Positions 14,960 through 22,800 of a DNA stretch of 64,000 nt are shown here, piece by piece. Source of the DNA: Nocardioides luteus (lineage in GTDB: Bacteria; Actinomycetota; Actinomycetes; Propionibacteriales; Nocardioidaceae); the NCBI RefSeq assembly GCF_015752315.1, contig NZ_JADOVJ010000001.1, positions 930,001-994,000 of the forward strand, read 5' to 3'. Each line of letters opens with the position of its first letter. Within the stretch, counting starts at the first letter, position 1. The notes beneath the pieces were generated by a model, which had not been told where the DNA came from, searched no databases, and saw nothing but the letters and a program-made list of their open reading frames with translations. A program made the translations under genes and the position numbers.

Positions 14960-17853
14960 GCTTGTTTGACGACGACGACCCGGCGCAGGCGCCGGTGCGA
15001 CAGAGCAGCGGCCGCAACCGATGGCTGGTGATCGCCGCCGTCTCGGTCATCGTGCTCTTCTTCGGGATCAGCGCCTTCGCGGCGGTCTACACCGACGCGC
15101 TGTGGTACGACGCGATCGACTTCAGCAGCGTCTTCGGCACGGTCTTCTGGACGCGTACGGCACTCTTCGTGATCTTCGGCGTGCTGATGGGGATCATGAT
15201 CGGGCTGCCGGCCGCGCTCGCCTACCGCACCCGTCCCTACTTCCACCCGGCCGACGACATCGGCGGCCTGGACCGCTACCGCGACGCGATCGCCCCGATC
15301 CGCACCTGGCTGCTGGTCGGCATCGCGGGGGTCTCGGGGATCTTCGCCGGCTTCTCCGGCGCGGGCCACTGGCGTACGTATCTGATGTGGCGCCACGGGC
15401 GCGACTTCGACAAGGTCGATGAGTTCTTCAAGAAGGACATCGGCTTCTACGTCTTCGACCTGCCGTGGTGGCACTACCTGGTCAACTTCGCGCTGACCGG
15501 GCTGATCCTCGGCACCATCGGCGCGATGATCGTGCACTACGTCTACGGCGGGATCCGACTCACCGCGCAGCGCGACCGGTTCACCCGCTCGGCGCAGATC
15601 CAGCTCAGCGCCATGCTCGGGCTGATCCTGCTGGTGAAGGGGCTCGACTACTGGGTCGACCGCTACGACCTCGTCAACGGCTCCGGTCCGCGCCTGGACG
15701 GGATGACCTACACCGACGAGCACGCGGTGCTCCCGGCCAACCAGATCCTGCTCGCGATCGCGGTGATCTGCGGCGTGCTGTTCCTCCTGAACATGTGGCG
15801 ACGCAGCTGGCAGCTGCCCTCGATCGCGATCTCGCTGTTCGCGATCTCGGTGCTGCTGATCGGGATGATCTGGCCCGCGATCGTGCAGGGCTTCCAGGTC
15901 CGGCCGAGCGAGCAGGACAAGGAGAAGCCCTACCTGGCGGCCAACATCAAGGCCACCCAGGACGCCTACGGCATCTCCAAGGACGACCTCGAGGTGACCG
16001 AGTACACCTCGCAGGCCGAGGCCGACGGCGCCTCGCCCGACCAGCTCGACGAGACCGCGTCCTCGCTGCCGATCGTCGACCCCGCGGTCGTCCACCGCGA
16101 GTTCGAGCAGGTCCAGCAGGGTCGCTCCTACTACTCGGTGCACGAGCCGCTCGACATCTCCACCTACGACGTCGGTGGCAAGGAGCGGGCGGTCGTGCTC
16201 GGCGTACGCGAGCTCAACCAGGCCGGCATCTCCGACTCCGACCGCACCTGGACCAACCTGCACACGGTCTACACCCACTCCAACGGCGTGATCGCCTCCT
16301 ACGCCAACATGCGCGGCGCCGACGACAAGTCTGAGTCGAGCCAGATGCAGTGGGCCGAGGGCGACCGCACCGGTCAGCACGACCTGACCTCGGGCCAGGG
16401 CAAGTTCCAGGACAAGGTCTACTTCGGCGAGGACTCCCCGGAGTACTCGATCGTCGGCAAGTCTGGCGAGGGCGCCGCGGTCGAGCTCGACTACAACTCC
16501 GAGGACGGCGAGACCCGGACGACGTACGAAGGTGCCGGCGGTGTCCCGATCGGCTCCAACTTCCGCCAGCTGATGTACGCCATCCAGTTCGGCTCCACGA
16601 ACTTCCTGCTCTCCTCGCGGGTCAACGAGAACTCCGAGATCCTCTACGACCGCTCCCCGAAGGAGCGCGTGCAGAAGGTCGCGCCGTGGCTGACGCTCGA
16701 CGACGACGTCTACCCGGTGATCGTCGGTGGGCGGATCCAGTGGGTGGTCGACGGCTACACGACCACCGACCGCTACCCGCAGGCCGCGCGCGACTCGTTC
16801 GCCTCGATGACCGACGACGCCACCCAGACCTCGGCCGGGGTGCAGACGCTGCCCACCGACGAGATCAACTACATGCGCAACGCGGTGAAGGCGACCGTGG
16901 ACGCGTACGACGGCACCGTCACCCTCTACGAGTGGGACGAGGCGGACCCGATCCTGCAGACGTGGGAGGCGGCCTTCCCCGGCACCGTGATGCCGAAGTC
17001 GTCGATCCCGAAGGAGCTGATGGAGCACCTTCGCTACCCCGAGGACCTCTACAAGGTGCAGCGCTACCAGCTGGCGCGCTACCACGTCTCCGACCCGGAC
17101 GTCTTCTTCTCCGGCAACGAGCGCTGGGCCGTGCCCGAGGACCCGAACGACGACAACCACCAGCAGACGCCCTACCGGATGTTCCTCGACGACGGCTCGG
17201 GGACCGCGCGCTGGTCGCTGACGTCGGCCTTCGTGCCCTACAACCGCCCCAACCTGGCGGCGATGATGTCGGTCGACTCCGATGCCACCTCGGAGAACTA
17301 CGGGAAGATCCGGATCACCACCGGCTTCCCCGACGACACCCAGGGCCCCGGCATGGTCTCCAACGAGTTCCGTACGGACAAGGCGATCGCGGACGAGGTC
17401 GCCTCGTTCAACCGCTCCGGGTCGGCGCCGGTGTGGGGCCAGGTCATCACGTACCCGACGGCGAAGAACGGCATCCTGTACGTCGAGCCGATCTACGCGC
17501 GCCGGGCGACCGCCTCCACCTCCGGCTATGCGCAGCTCGCCTTCGTGCTGGTCTCCTACGACGGACGGGTCGGTTACGGATCGACGCTGAGCGAGGCTCT
17601 CGAGGTCGCGCTCACCGGCGCCGCCCCGACGCCTCCGACGGCCTCCGATCCCGACGAGGAACCGGCCGAGACCACCCCACCCTCCTCCGGTGACTCACCG
17701 CGCGAGGTCGGCCAGCTCCTGGAGGACGCGCGCGCCCTCTTCGCCCAGGCCGACGAGGCCGGCAAGGCCGGCGACTACGCCGAGCGTGAGCGGCTCATCG
17801 CGGAGGCGCAGGACAAGGTCGACCAGGCCGCCGAGCTTATCTCGGGCGGGTGA
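14956..17853 (+). CDS. UPF0182 family large membrane protein
   Basis: This is a 965-residue UPF0182 protein. The N-terminal ~310 residues contain about seven transmembrane helices (first at residues 24-46, VIAAVSVIVLFFGISAFAAV). A large extracytoplasmic region follows, to about residue 880, with family motifs such as YTHSNGVIASYANMRG and NFLLSSRVNENSEILYDR. The C-terminal ~85 residues are an acidic Pro/Thr linker plus a charged helical tail. Family members are widespread in actinobacteria, with no established biochemistry. Third gene of the operon; its stop is followed 53 bp later by tRNA-fMet. Confidence 0.92.
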   Translation: MSLFDDDDPAQAPVRQSSGRNRWLVIAAVSVIVLFFGISAFAAVYTDALWYDAIDFSSVFGTVFWTRTALFVIFGVLMGIMIGLPAALAYRTRPYFHPADDIGGLDRYRDAIAPIRTWLLVGIAGVSGIFAGFSGAGHWRTYLMWRHGRDFDKVDEFFKKDIGFYVFDLPWWHYLVNFALTGLILGTIGAMIVHYVYGGIRLTAQRDRFTRSAQIQLSAMLGLILLVKGLDYWVDRYDLVNGSGPRLDGMTYTDEHAVLPANQILLAIAVICGVLFLLNMWRRSWQLPSIAISLFAISVLLIGMIWPAIVQGFQVRPSEQDKEKPYLAANIKATQDAYGISKDDLEVTEYTSQAEADGASPDQLDETASSLPIVDPAVVHREFEQVQQGRSYYSVHEPLDISTYDVGGKERAVVLGVRELNQAGISDSDRTWTNLHTVYTHSNGVIASYANMRGADDKSESSQMQWAEGDRTGQHDLTSGQGKFQDKVYFGEDSPEYSIVGKSGEGAAVELDYNSEDGETRTTYEGAGGVPIGSNFRQLMYAIQFGSTNFLLSSRVNENSEILYDRSPKERVQKVAPWLTLDDDVYPVIVGGRIQWVVDGYTTTDRYPQAARDSFASMTDDATQTSAGVQTLPTDEINYMRNAVKATVDAYDGTVTLYEWDEADPILQTWEAAFPGTVMPKSSIPKELMEHLRYPEDLYKVQRYQLARYHVSDPDVFFSGNERWAVPEDPNDDNHQQTPYRMFLDDGSGTARWSLTSAFVPYNRPNLAAMMSVDSDATSENYGKIRITTGFPDDTQGPGMVSNEFRTDKAIADEVASFNRSGSAPVWGQVITYPTAKNGILYVEPIYARRATASTSGYAQLAFVLVSYDGRVGYGSTLSEALEVALTGAAPTPPTASDPDEEPAETTPPSSGDSPREVGQLLEDARALFAQADEAGKAGDYAERERLIAEAQDKVDQAAELISGG

Positions 17854-17906
17854 GGACATCTCCGATTAGGGTTCGTTTCCCTTCGCGTGTAATGTTCTTC
17901 TTGCGA

Positions 17907-17980
17907 CGCGGGGTGGAGCAGCTCGGTAGCTCGCTGGGCTCATAACCCAGAGGTCACAGGTTCAAATCCTGTCCCCGCTA
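17907..17980 (+). tRNA. Initiator tRNA-Met (CAT), copy 1
   Basis: A 74-nt cloverleaf without encoded CCA. The anticodon loop is CTCATAA with anticodon CAT, and the anticodon stem has the three consecutive G-C pairs (GGG/CCC) that mark initiator tRNA. Position 1 C faces T72 (unpaired), the other initiator hallmark. The T-arm is intact (CAGGTTCAAATCCTG). Identical in sequence to the copy at 19,426. Confidence 0.97.
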
Positions 17981-17987
17981 CTCCGAA

Positions 17988-18021
17988 GAAGAAGCCCGGA
18001 CCAGCTGGTCCGGGCTTCTTC
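17988..18021 (+). terminator. Rho-independent-like terminator after tRNA-fMet copy 1
   Basis: Perfect 15-bp stem (GAAGAAGCCCGGACC and its complement) with an AGCT loop, starting 7 nt after the tRNA, followed by a short T-rich GATTTCC. It probably ends the tRNA transcript and also faces the end of the convergent TetR gene. Confidence 0.8.
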
Positions 18022-18061
18022 GATTTCCGGCCCGATCTGCGGCTTCGTTGCGCTGTCGGTC

Positions 18062-18718
18062 TCAGTCGGCCAGAAGTGCGTCCTGCAGCGTGCGGGCGAG
18101 CCAGGCCACGTACTCGTCCACGGACCAACCGCGGCCGAGAACGAGTGCGTCGTGGTTGGCCTGCGCGCACAGGGTCCAGATGATGTCCGCCGCTCGATCA
18201 GCCGTCAGCCCGGGCCGCAGAGCGCCACGCGACTCCAGGAGGGCGGCGAACCGGCCCAGACCTGCTCGTCGGGTCGCGGCGTGCTCGCGCTGCAACCGCT
18301 GCAGGTCCGGCTCCGACGCCGCTGCGGCGTCGAGGACCCGCAGCAGAGGTCCTACCCGGCCCCACACGCCGGGCTGTGTGGCCGCGTAGAGCTCGAGCTG
18401 GCGACGCGGGTCGGCCTCGTCGATGATCGTGCTGATCGCCGGGCGCTCCTCCACGGGTACCTGCGCGCGACCGGCGCCCCCGGCCACCGCTGCCTGGACC
18501 GCTGCATCGAGCAGTCCTGCTTTGCCCGGCGCCGCGCGGTAGACCGTCTGGAGGGCGACTCCGGCCTCGGCGGCGATCGCCGGGATCGTGGCGCCGGCGT
18601 AGCCACGCTCGAGGAACAGGCGAGTGGCCGCCTCGATCACGCGATTTCGGGTGTGCTCCGCCTTCGCGCGACGGCCGGCCGCGTCGTACGTGCGTTTGGG
18701 GGTTGACGAGTCAGACAT
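18062..18718 (-). CDS. TetR-family transcriptional regulator
   Basis: The product is a 218-residue protein from ATG 18,718 (MSDSSTPKRTYDAAG). A longer reading through the promoter region is possible but would cover the palindrome. The N-terminal HTH (RNRVIEAATRLFLERGYAGATI, then EAGVALQTVYRA) is standard TetR. The C-terminal domain has the conserved DRAADIIWTL element of the TetR_C subfamily. It diverges from the SnoaL-like gene with a 14-bp palindrome between them, so it most likely represses itself and that gene. The pair sits between the duplicated initiator tRNA genes. Confidence 0.88.
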   Translation of the reverse strand: MSDSSTPKRTYDAAGRRAKAEHTRNRVIEAATRLFLERGYAGATIPAIAAEAGVALQTVYRAAPGKAGLLDAAVQAAVAGGAGRAQVPVEERPAISTIIDEADPRRQLELYAATQPGVWGRVGPLLRVLDAAAASEPDLQRLQREHAATRRAGLGRFAALLESRGALRPGLTADRAADIIWTLCAQANHDALVLGRGWSVDEYVAWLARTLQDALLAD

Positions 18719-18720
18719 TG

Positions 18721-18734
18721 AGTAGAATGCTACT
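18721..18734. promoter_or_regulatory. Palindromic TetR operator candidate
   Basis: AGTAG-AATG-CTACT is a perfect inverted repeat two bases upstream of the TetR start and 50 bp upstream of the divergent SnoaL-like gene. The position suits repression of both genes by the adjacent TetR protein. Confidence 0.6.
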
Positions 18735-18783
18735 AACATCAATATCTCGGGATCATGCGACACGCCCGAGACAGGAGATCGAG

Positions 18784-19230
18784 ATGGAAGGCACCGAGAT
18801 CACGGCCAACGCCCGCCGCGTGCTCGAAGAGGTGTTCCCCGCCAACGACAAGAAGTCCCTGGGGGAGCTGATCAGCGACCGCTTCGTCAACCACGAGGCG
18901 CCCCCAGGGACACCCCCGGGCCGGGGGAGTGTCGAGATGTTCATGGACCTGCTGGCCGCGGCTTTCACCGACCAGCGGTGGGAGATCCACCAGACGGTGA
19001 CGCAGGGAGACACGGTCGTCCTGCAGTGCACGCACAGCGGCGTGCACACCGGCGACTGGTTCGGCATGCCCGCTTCCGGGAAGCGGTTCGCCTACAAGCA
19101 GGTGCACATCGTGCGGTTCGAGGACGGGATCGGCGTCGAGCACTGGGCGGTGCGCGACGATGCCGCGCTCATGCGCCAGCTTTCGGGTTCCGATCGCCCG
19201 CTCGACGCGGCCGTCGGCGCCGAGTCCTGA
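18784..19230 (+). CDS. Ester cyclase / SnoaL-like polyketide cyclase family protein
   Basis: The 148-residue protein starts at ATG 18,784, preceded by AGGAG at good spacing. A longer upstream reading lacks an RBS. It shows the cone-shaped SnoaL/NTF2 pattern: an N-terminal helix, FVNHEAPPGTPPGRGSVEMF, then strands with QCTHSGVHTGDWFGMPASGKRF and VHIVRFEDGIGVEHWAVRDD. These proteins are often annotated as ester cyclases but many have unknown substrates. Regulation by the divergent TetR is likely. Neither gene has an obvious pathway partner here. Confidence 0.82.
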   Translation: MEGTEITANARRVLEEVFPANDKKSLGELISDRFVNHEAPPGTPPGRGSVEMFMDLLAAAFTDQRWEIHQTVTQGDTVVLQCTHSGVHTGDWFGMPASGKRFAYKQVHIVRFEDGIGVEHWAVRDDAALMRQLSGSDRPLDAAVGAES

Positions 19231-19249
19231 CGATCTGCGAGGGTGCGAC

Positions 19250-19379
19250 ATGCCTGACAGGCTCGAGAGGCTGCTTCCCCACAGTGGTGTTGCTCGCCGG
19301 TTTGCTGTTCGTGGTCACTGGCGTCGTGCTCGCCAGGCGTGTGCCGGCCGAGGTCTTCGACGTCGCGCGGTCGAGCTGA
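19250..19379 (+). pseudogene. Possible small membrane protein with a frameshift
   Basis: ATG 19,250 follows GCGAGGGTGCG and encodes MPDRLERLLP before running into an Arg-rich unlikely sequence. A neighbouring frame from about 19,280 to TGA 19,377-19,379 reads TVVLLAGLLFVVTGVVLARR followed by a soluble tail ending FDVARSS, a convincing single transmembrane segment. Joining the two needs a one-base frame change in a CCCC tract near 19,275. This may be a real frameshift, a sequencing error, or chance. No family is recognised. Confidence 0.3.
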
Positions 19380-19425
19380 CCCGGATTTGGGTTCGGCTCG
19401 GTTCGCGGTAGAGTTGCTCCTGCGA

Positions 19426-19499
19426 CGCGGGGTGGAGCAGCTCGGTAGCTCGCTGGGCTCATAACCCAGAGGTCACAGGTTCAAATCCTGTCCCCGCTA
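19426..19499 (+). tRNA. Initiator tRNA-Met (CAT), copy 2
   Basis: Identical over 74 nt to the copy at 17,907, with the same anticodon CAT, GGG/CCC anticodon stem and C1/T72 mismatch. The similarity extends a few bases on both sides (TGCGA before, CTCCGAA after), so the unit probably arose by duplication. Confidence 0.97.
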
Positions 19500-19507
19500 C
19501 TCCGAAA

Positions 19508-19539
19508 CGAAGGCCCGGACCGAAAGGTCCGGGCCTTCG
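19508..19539 (+). terminator. Terminator after tRNA-fMet copy 2
   Basis: A perfect 14-bp stem (CGAAGGCCCGGACC and its complement) closed by a stable GAAA tetraloop, 8 nt after the tRNA. The stem core GCCCGGACC is shared with the terminator of copy 1, while the loops differ. Confidence 0.8.
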
Positions 19540-19605
19540 TGGGTTCTGGCCTGAACTGCGGGTTTGCTCGTTATGGATTAGGCGGCCGTGCCGTTTCCCT
19601 CCTAG

Positions 19606-19791
19606 TACCTCGAACATGGAGAGACCACTCACGCGGCTGACCATGCCTGGTGGACGACGGAAGGCGCTGAGAAGCATCTCAACGTCGCGGCCTTCACGAT
19701 TCGCGCATACGCAGCGCGCGGTCAGATGCCCAGCCCAGGGAAACACGTGGACCGCACGGCACTCTGGCGCCCAGAAGCCATCAGGTCGTGA
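19606..19791 (+). pseudogene. Remnant of an excisionase-like helix-turn-helix protein
   Basis: The frame open from 19,606 to TGA 19,789-19,791 encodes HAWWTTEGAEKHLNVAAFTI, then RAYAARGQMPSP and DRTALWRPEAI. That is the pattern of small MerR/Xis-type HTH proteins (W-TT-EAA-L-V...R-Y--RG-MP-P). A TAG lies immediately before the open stretch and there is no ATG, GTG or TTG before the HTH, so an intact start is missing. It lies just past a tRNA and before an AT-richer gene, which suggests a decayed mobile element or a truncated host regulator. Confidence 0.5.
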
Positions 19792-20032
19792 AACGCAGAC
19801 GCACTCGAAAGCGGTTGAAGCTGGCAGGCACGGGCCTTGCCCCATATCCTTGGTAACTCAAGTGCCGAAGCGATCGTTTCAGACGTTGATGTCGCTCTTG
19901 GCCGGTCGGATCTGATCGACCGGTAGCCAATCCATCACCCGAACCCGAAGCCCAGCATTGACATCTCTCGATTCATGCACGCCTTCGAAAGCAGATTAGG
20001 CCCAGAAAAGTGTTGGCATTAGAACGGCCAGT

Positions 20033-21289
20033 ATGAGGAAGTTTCTCGAGCACATAGGGATAGTTGCGAGCATCACTGGACTTCTCTTCGTTGCGGTCCG
20101 CCTATTTAGCGTCTCTGGCGGATCGACTGAAACTGCATTCGCAATCTTGCAGTCCCAAGGCACGGGAACAGTGCTATTGTCTGCAATTCTTACATGTGTG
20201 CCAATTGTTCCGCTTATTGCCATCAATTTGTGGATCTTCTGGATCAAGTATAGTCGCGGCACGTTCATTCTGGTCGACATACCAATAGTTGCAATCCTGC
20301 TGCTCTTGGTGGGCCTGCTTACCCCCTGGTTCTTCGCCGTAGTGTTCATCTCAGTTACGGCCGCTGGTGAAGTGGCACAGAACATCCTCAATAGACAGAC
20401 GTTCAAGAACGCATTTCAGCGCGTGCGTGATCAGGTCGATAAAGCGCGCAAGAGCAACGGTCCAGCCGCCGAGGAAGGAGCGAGGACGGTCCAGTCGGAG
20501 GCATCGGAGACCAATGCTGAACAGGAATTCACCGCCGCTGAGGTGAATTCCCTTATGCCTGATATAACGCCTGAGCGGCGCCGCATATTGATACGGTTTC
20601 TAGCGGAGGATGAGCCTGAACGCGTCCCAGGACTACATCCAGAAGATGCGGAGAGCTTCAGGGACCGATGGAATGCTCGAAAATCCACTAGAGACGTATT
20701 ACTGGAGGTCCTGGACGAGCTCACGGTAATTATGGATGACATGAACTCCCCTGCTCCGATGCGGTGGCGAGGATTGTCGCAGCGAATATCTTCGCTGACC
20801 GCCAAAGTCAACGCAGTCCCCTACCCAGACTGGGAACGGTGTTCGGAGGTGCGCGAGGCTATTTCAAATGCTGAGGATCGTGCCGCGGAATACGAGGCAT
20901 TTTCTAAGGGACTTATATCTGCCATGTCGATATTACTCGGCATCGTAACAGTGGCCTTGGTGGGCATCAGCGCCATCTTCTTCCCAATGTGGGCTCCTCT
21001 CGAACGAGTCGAGCATGCCGATACTGCTTCCGTGGGTTATGTTCTGGGGCACGATGACGATGAACTCGTCATTCTGATGGATCGGCCCCGCGGTGTGGTA
21101 AGAGTCGAGAATGTCACGCGGCGGTCGTTCTGCACTAAGAGAAGCGTGAACACACGTCTCGGACCGATGCACTGGATGGCGGACCCTGCTCCTATACTCG
21201 GGTTTGTCTATCCGCCGCGTCTCGAGTATCCGTCATGTGCGCGCCCAACCCCGGACGAGCAACCGTCAAAACCTCGGAAAGCCAGCTGA
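20033..21289 (+). CDS. Unrecognised membrane protein, 418 aa, AT-richer than neighbours
   Basis: ATG 20,033 opens a 418-residue frame. Hydrophobic segments are at about residues 8-25, 43-70, 78-105 and 290-315. Between the third and fourth lies a ~180-residue charged, helical cytoplasmic stretch (VRDQVDKARKS, TPERRRILIRFLAEDEPERV), and a ~100-residue C-terminal domain follows the last helix. No family is recognised. Codon use differs from the rest of the window, with many A/T-ending codons and a GC content visibly lower than surrounding genes. With the nearby tRNA and HTH remnant this points to horizontal acquisition. Function is unknown. Confidence 0.7.
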   Translation: MRKFLEHIGIVASITGLLFVAVRLFSVSGGSTETAFAILQSQGTGTVLLSAILTCVPIVPLIAINLWIFWIKYSRGTFILVDIPIVAILLLLVGLLTPWFFAVVFISVTAAGEVAQNILNRQTFKNAFQRVRDQVDKARKSNGPAAEEGARTVQSEASETNAEQEFTAAEVNSLMPDITPERRRILIRFLAEDEPERVPGLHPEDAESFRDRWNARKSTRDVLLEVLDELTVIMDDMNSPAPMRWRGLSQRISSLTAKVNAVPYPDWERCSEVREAISNAEDRAAEYEAFSKGLISAMSILLGIVTVALVGISAIFFPMWAPLERVEHADTASVGYVLGHDDDELVILMDRPRGVVRVENVTRRSFCTKRSVNTRLGPMHWMADPAPILGFVYPPRLEYPSCARPTPDEQPSKPRKAS

Positions 21290-21386
21290 GTGTGAACTGA
21301 CGGCCCGGATACCTCAAAATGAGCGAACCGGAAGACCTGAACCAGACTTGTGACAACAGAGGGGTCACAGCATCAGCCGGCCTTCC

Positions 21387-22202
21387 TCAACGGGCCGGGG
21401 CGAACCCTCCCCAGACGGCGAAGGAACCGCCTGAGCCGTGGGCGTCGACGCGGTAGCTGTCGCGCTCGAGATCGCGGACGCCGGTCGCGTGGTTGTACTG
21501 ACCGGCGAACTCGTGCCGTCCGGCCGGCACGGTGCGGCCCGGCTCGAGGACCCAGCGGTAGAGCAGGGCACCGCCGGACTCCTCGACGGTGACGGTGAAG
21601 TCGTCGCTCGGCAGGGTCTGCCAGTTGCCGGTGCTCCGCACGTCACCGGTCTGGGCGATGCGCAGCTCCACGGTGACCGAGGTGAGCGGCTTGGTGGTCT
21701 CGAGGGTCAGGTTGCTCTGGGCCCAGTAGATGGTGCTGTGGGGGTCCAGCGAGCCCTCGGACCGCAACGGTCCGTCCTCGACCCGGCTGTCGTCGGCCGG
21801 CGTCGGGTGCGCGCTGCCCCAGGTGGGGGCAGGGGTCGGGACCGGGGCCGGACCGGTCGTGGTGGTCGTGCCGGAGGAAGGCGCCGGACTGGGCGTGACG
21901 GTCGGGGAGGTGACGGTCGGGGATGTGACGGTCGGGGACGGGGTCGTGGGAGCGGGTGCGGTGGCCGGCAGCAGTGGTGCTCCGCCGATGGCGGCAGCGA
22001 CGGCGAGACCACCGGTCGCCAGGGTGGCGGTGGCGACGAGACCGACGATCGCCGCCCGGGGCCATGACCTGGCGATCGAAGGTGTGCGGTGCCGGACACC
22101 GGGGTCGGCCGCACCGCGCTCCACGCGCGCCAGGATCCTGGCGCGGTTGGGCTCGTGGGCCGCGGCGGCCTCTCGCAGCCGTCGGCTGATCTCGTCGTTC
22201 AT
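21387..22202 (-). CDS. Putative anti-sigma membrane protein with P/T linker and extracellular domain
   Basis: The 271-residue protein starts at ATG 22,202 after a strong GGAGGGAGG. Residues 1-50 are cytoplasmic (ISRRLREAAAAHEPNRARIL). A transmembrane helix spans about 53-75 and a Pro/Thr/Ser-rich linker about 80-125, with repeats of SPTVT. A ~145-residue C-terminal beta-rich domain lies outside (SNLTLETTKPLTSVTVELRI, VPAGRHEFAGQYNHATG). There is no HCC zinc anti-sigma motif. Its start overlaps the sigma gene stop (ATGA), the classic arrangement of an ECF sigma factor with its membrane regulator. The linker style is that of secreted carbohydrate-active proteins. Confidence 0.7.
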   Translation of the reverse strand: MNDEISRRLREAAAAHEPNRARILARVERGAADPGVRHRTPSIARSWPRAAIVGLVATATLATGGLAVAAAIGGAPLLPATAPAPTTPSPTVTSPTVTSPTVTPSPAPSSGTTTTTGPAPVPTPAPTWGSAHPTPADDSRVEDGPLRSEGSLDPHSTIYWAQSNLTLETTKPLTSVTVELRIAQTGDVRSTGNWQTLPSDDFTVTVEESGGALLYRWVLEPGRTVPAGRHEFAGQYNHATGVRDLERDSYRVDAHGSGGSFAVWGGFAPAR

Positions 22203-22729
22203 CGGTTCCTCCCTCCTGTAGCCAGTTCGCCGGCCGTATCCGCGCCGAGTAGCCGTTCCAGCTCGGCCATGCCCTTCGAGGTCTGGCTTTTCACCGTACC
22301 GACCGAGATGCCCAGAGCAGCGGCGGTGTCCTTCTCCGACAGGTCGAGGGCGTGGCGCATGACCACGCATGCCCGCTTGCGGAACGGCAGCCGGGTGAGC
22401 GCGGCTCGGACGTCCTGCACGACCGCGACGTCCGGTCCGTTCACGTGCTCGGCGCCGAGAGACCAGAACAGCGCCACCCGCCGTCGCTCACGTACGCTGC
22501 TCCGGATCCTCTCCCGCGCCAGATTGGCCACCACGCCGCGGGCGTAGGCGACCGGGTGTTGCGCTGCCCGCAGCCGGTCCCAGCGCTGCCACAGGGCGAC
22601 CAGTGCATCGGCGGCGAGATCGTCCGCCGCGTCCTTCTCGCCGGTCAGCAGGTGGGCGAGACGCGCCAGTTCGGCGTAGTGGCGTTCGAAGAAGTCGTGG
22701 AACTCTGCGGACGCGTCGTCGGCGAGCAT
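22199..22729 (-). CDS. SigE-family ECF RNA polymerase sigma factor
   Basis: The factor is 176 residues from ATG 22,729 (MLADDASAEF). An in-frame ATG at 22,798 would add 23 residues and cannot be excluded. Region 2 contains DLAADALVALWQRWDR and AYARGVVANLARERIRS; region 4 contains ALTRLPFRKRACVVMRHALD and ISVGTVKSQTSKGMAELE. This is the actinobacterial SigE-type (TIGR02983-like) ECF group. It is the middle gene of expansin, sigma, membrane regulator, all on the minus strand. TTGCTA and TTAACG between 22,745 and 22,785 could form a separate promoter. Confidence 0.9.
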   Translation of the reverse strand: MLADDASAEFHDFFERHYAELARLAHLLTGEKDAADDLAADALVALWQRWDRLRAAQHPVAYARGVVANLARERIRSSVRERRRVALFWSLGAEHVNGPDVAVVQDVRAALTRLPFRKRACVVMRHALDLSEKDTAAALGISVGTVKSQTSKGMAELERLLGADTAGELATGGRNR

Positions 22730-22800
22730 CTCCGGCGGTTGCCCTCTCCCTGCGATGTGCACGTTAACAATCGGCGTGAGCGTAGCAACGCCGCCCACGG

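Noticed and set aside
14287..17160. 957-codon open frame on the minus strand opposite the protease, PPA1309 and UPF0182 genes
   Set aside because: It is antisense to three well-supported genes. Its composition is Arg/Val/Asp-rich with no motifs, as expected of shadow frames in high-GC DNA.
17940..18170. Minus-strand frame ending GTGFEPVTSGL over tRNA-fMet copy 1 (and the same at 19,459)
   Set aside because: This peptide is a known false product of reading the antisense of tRNA genes. The tRNA explains the sequence.
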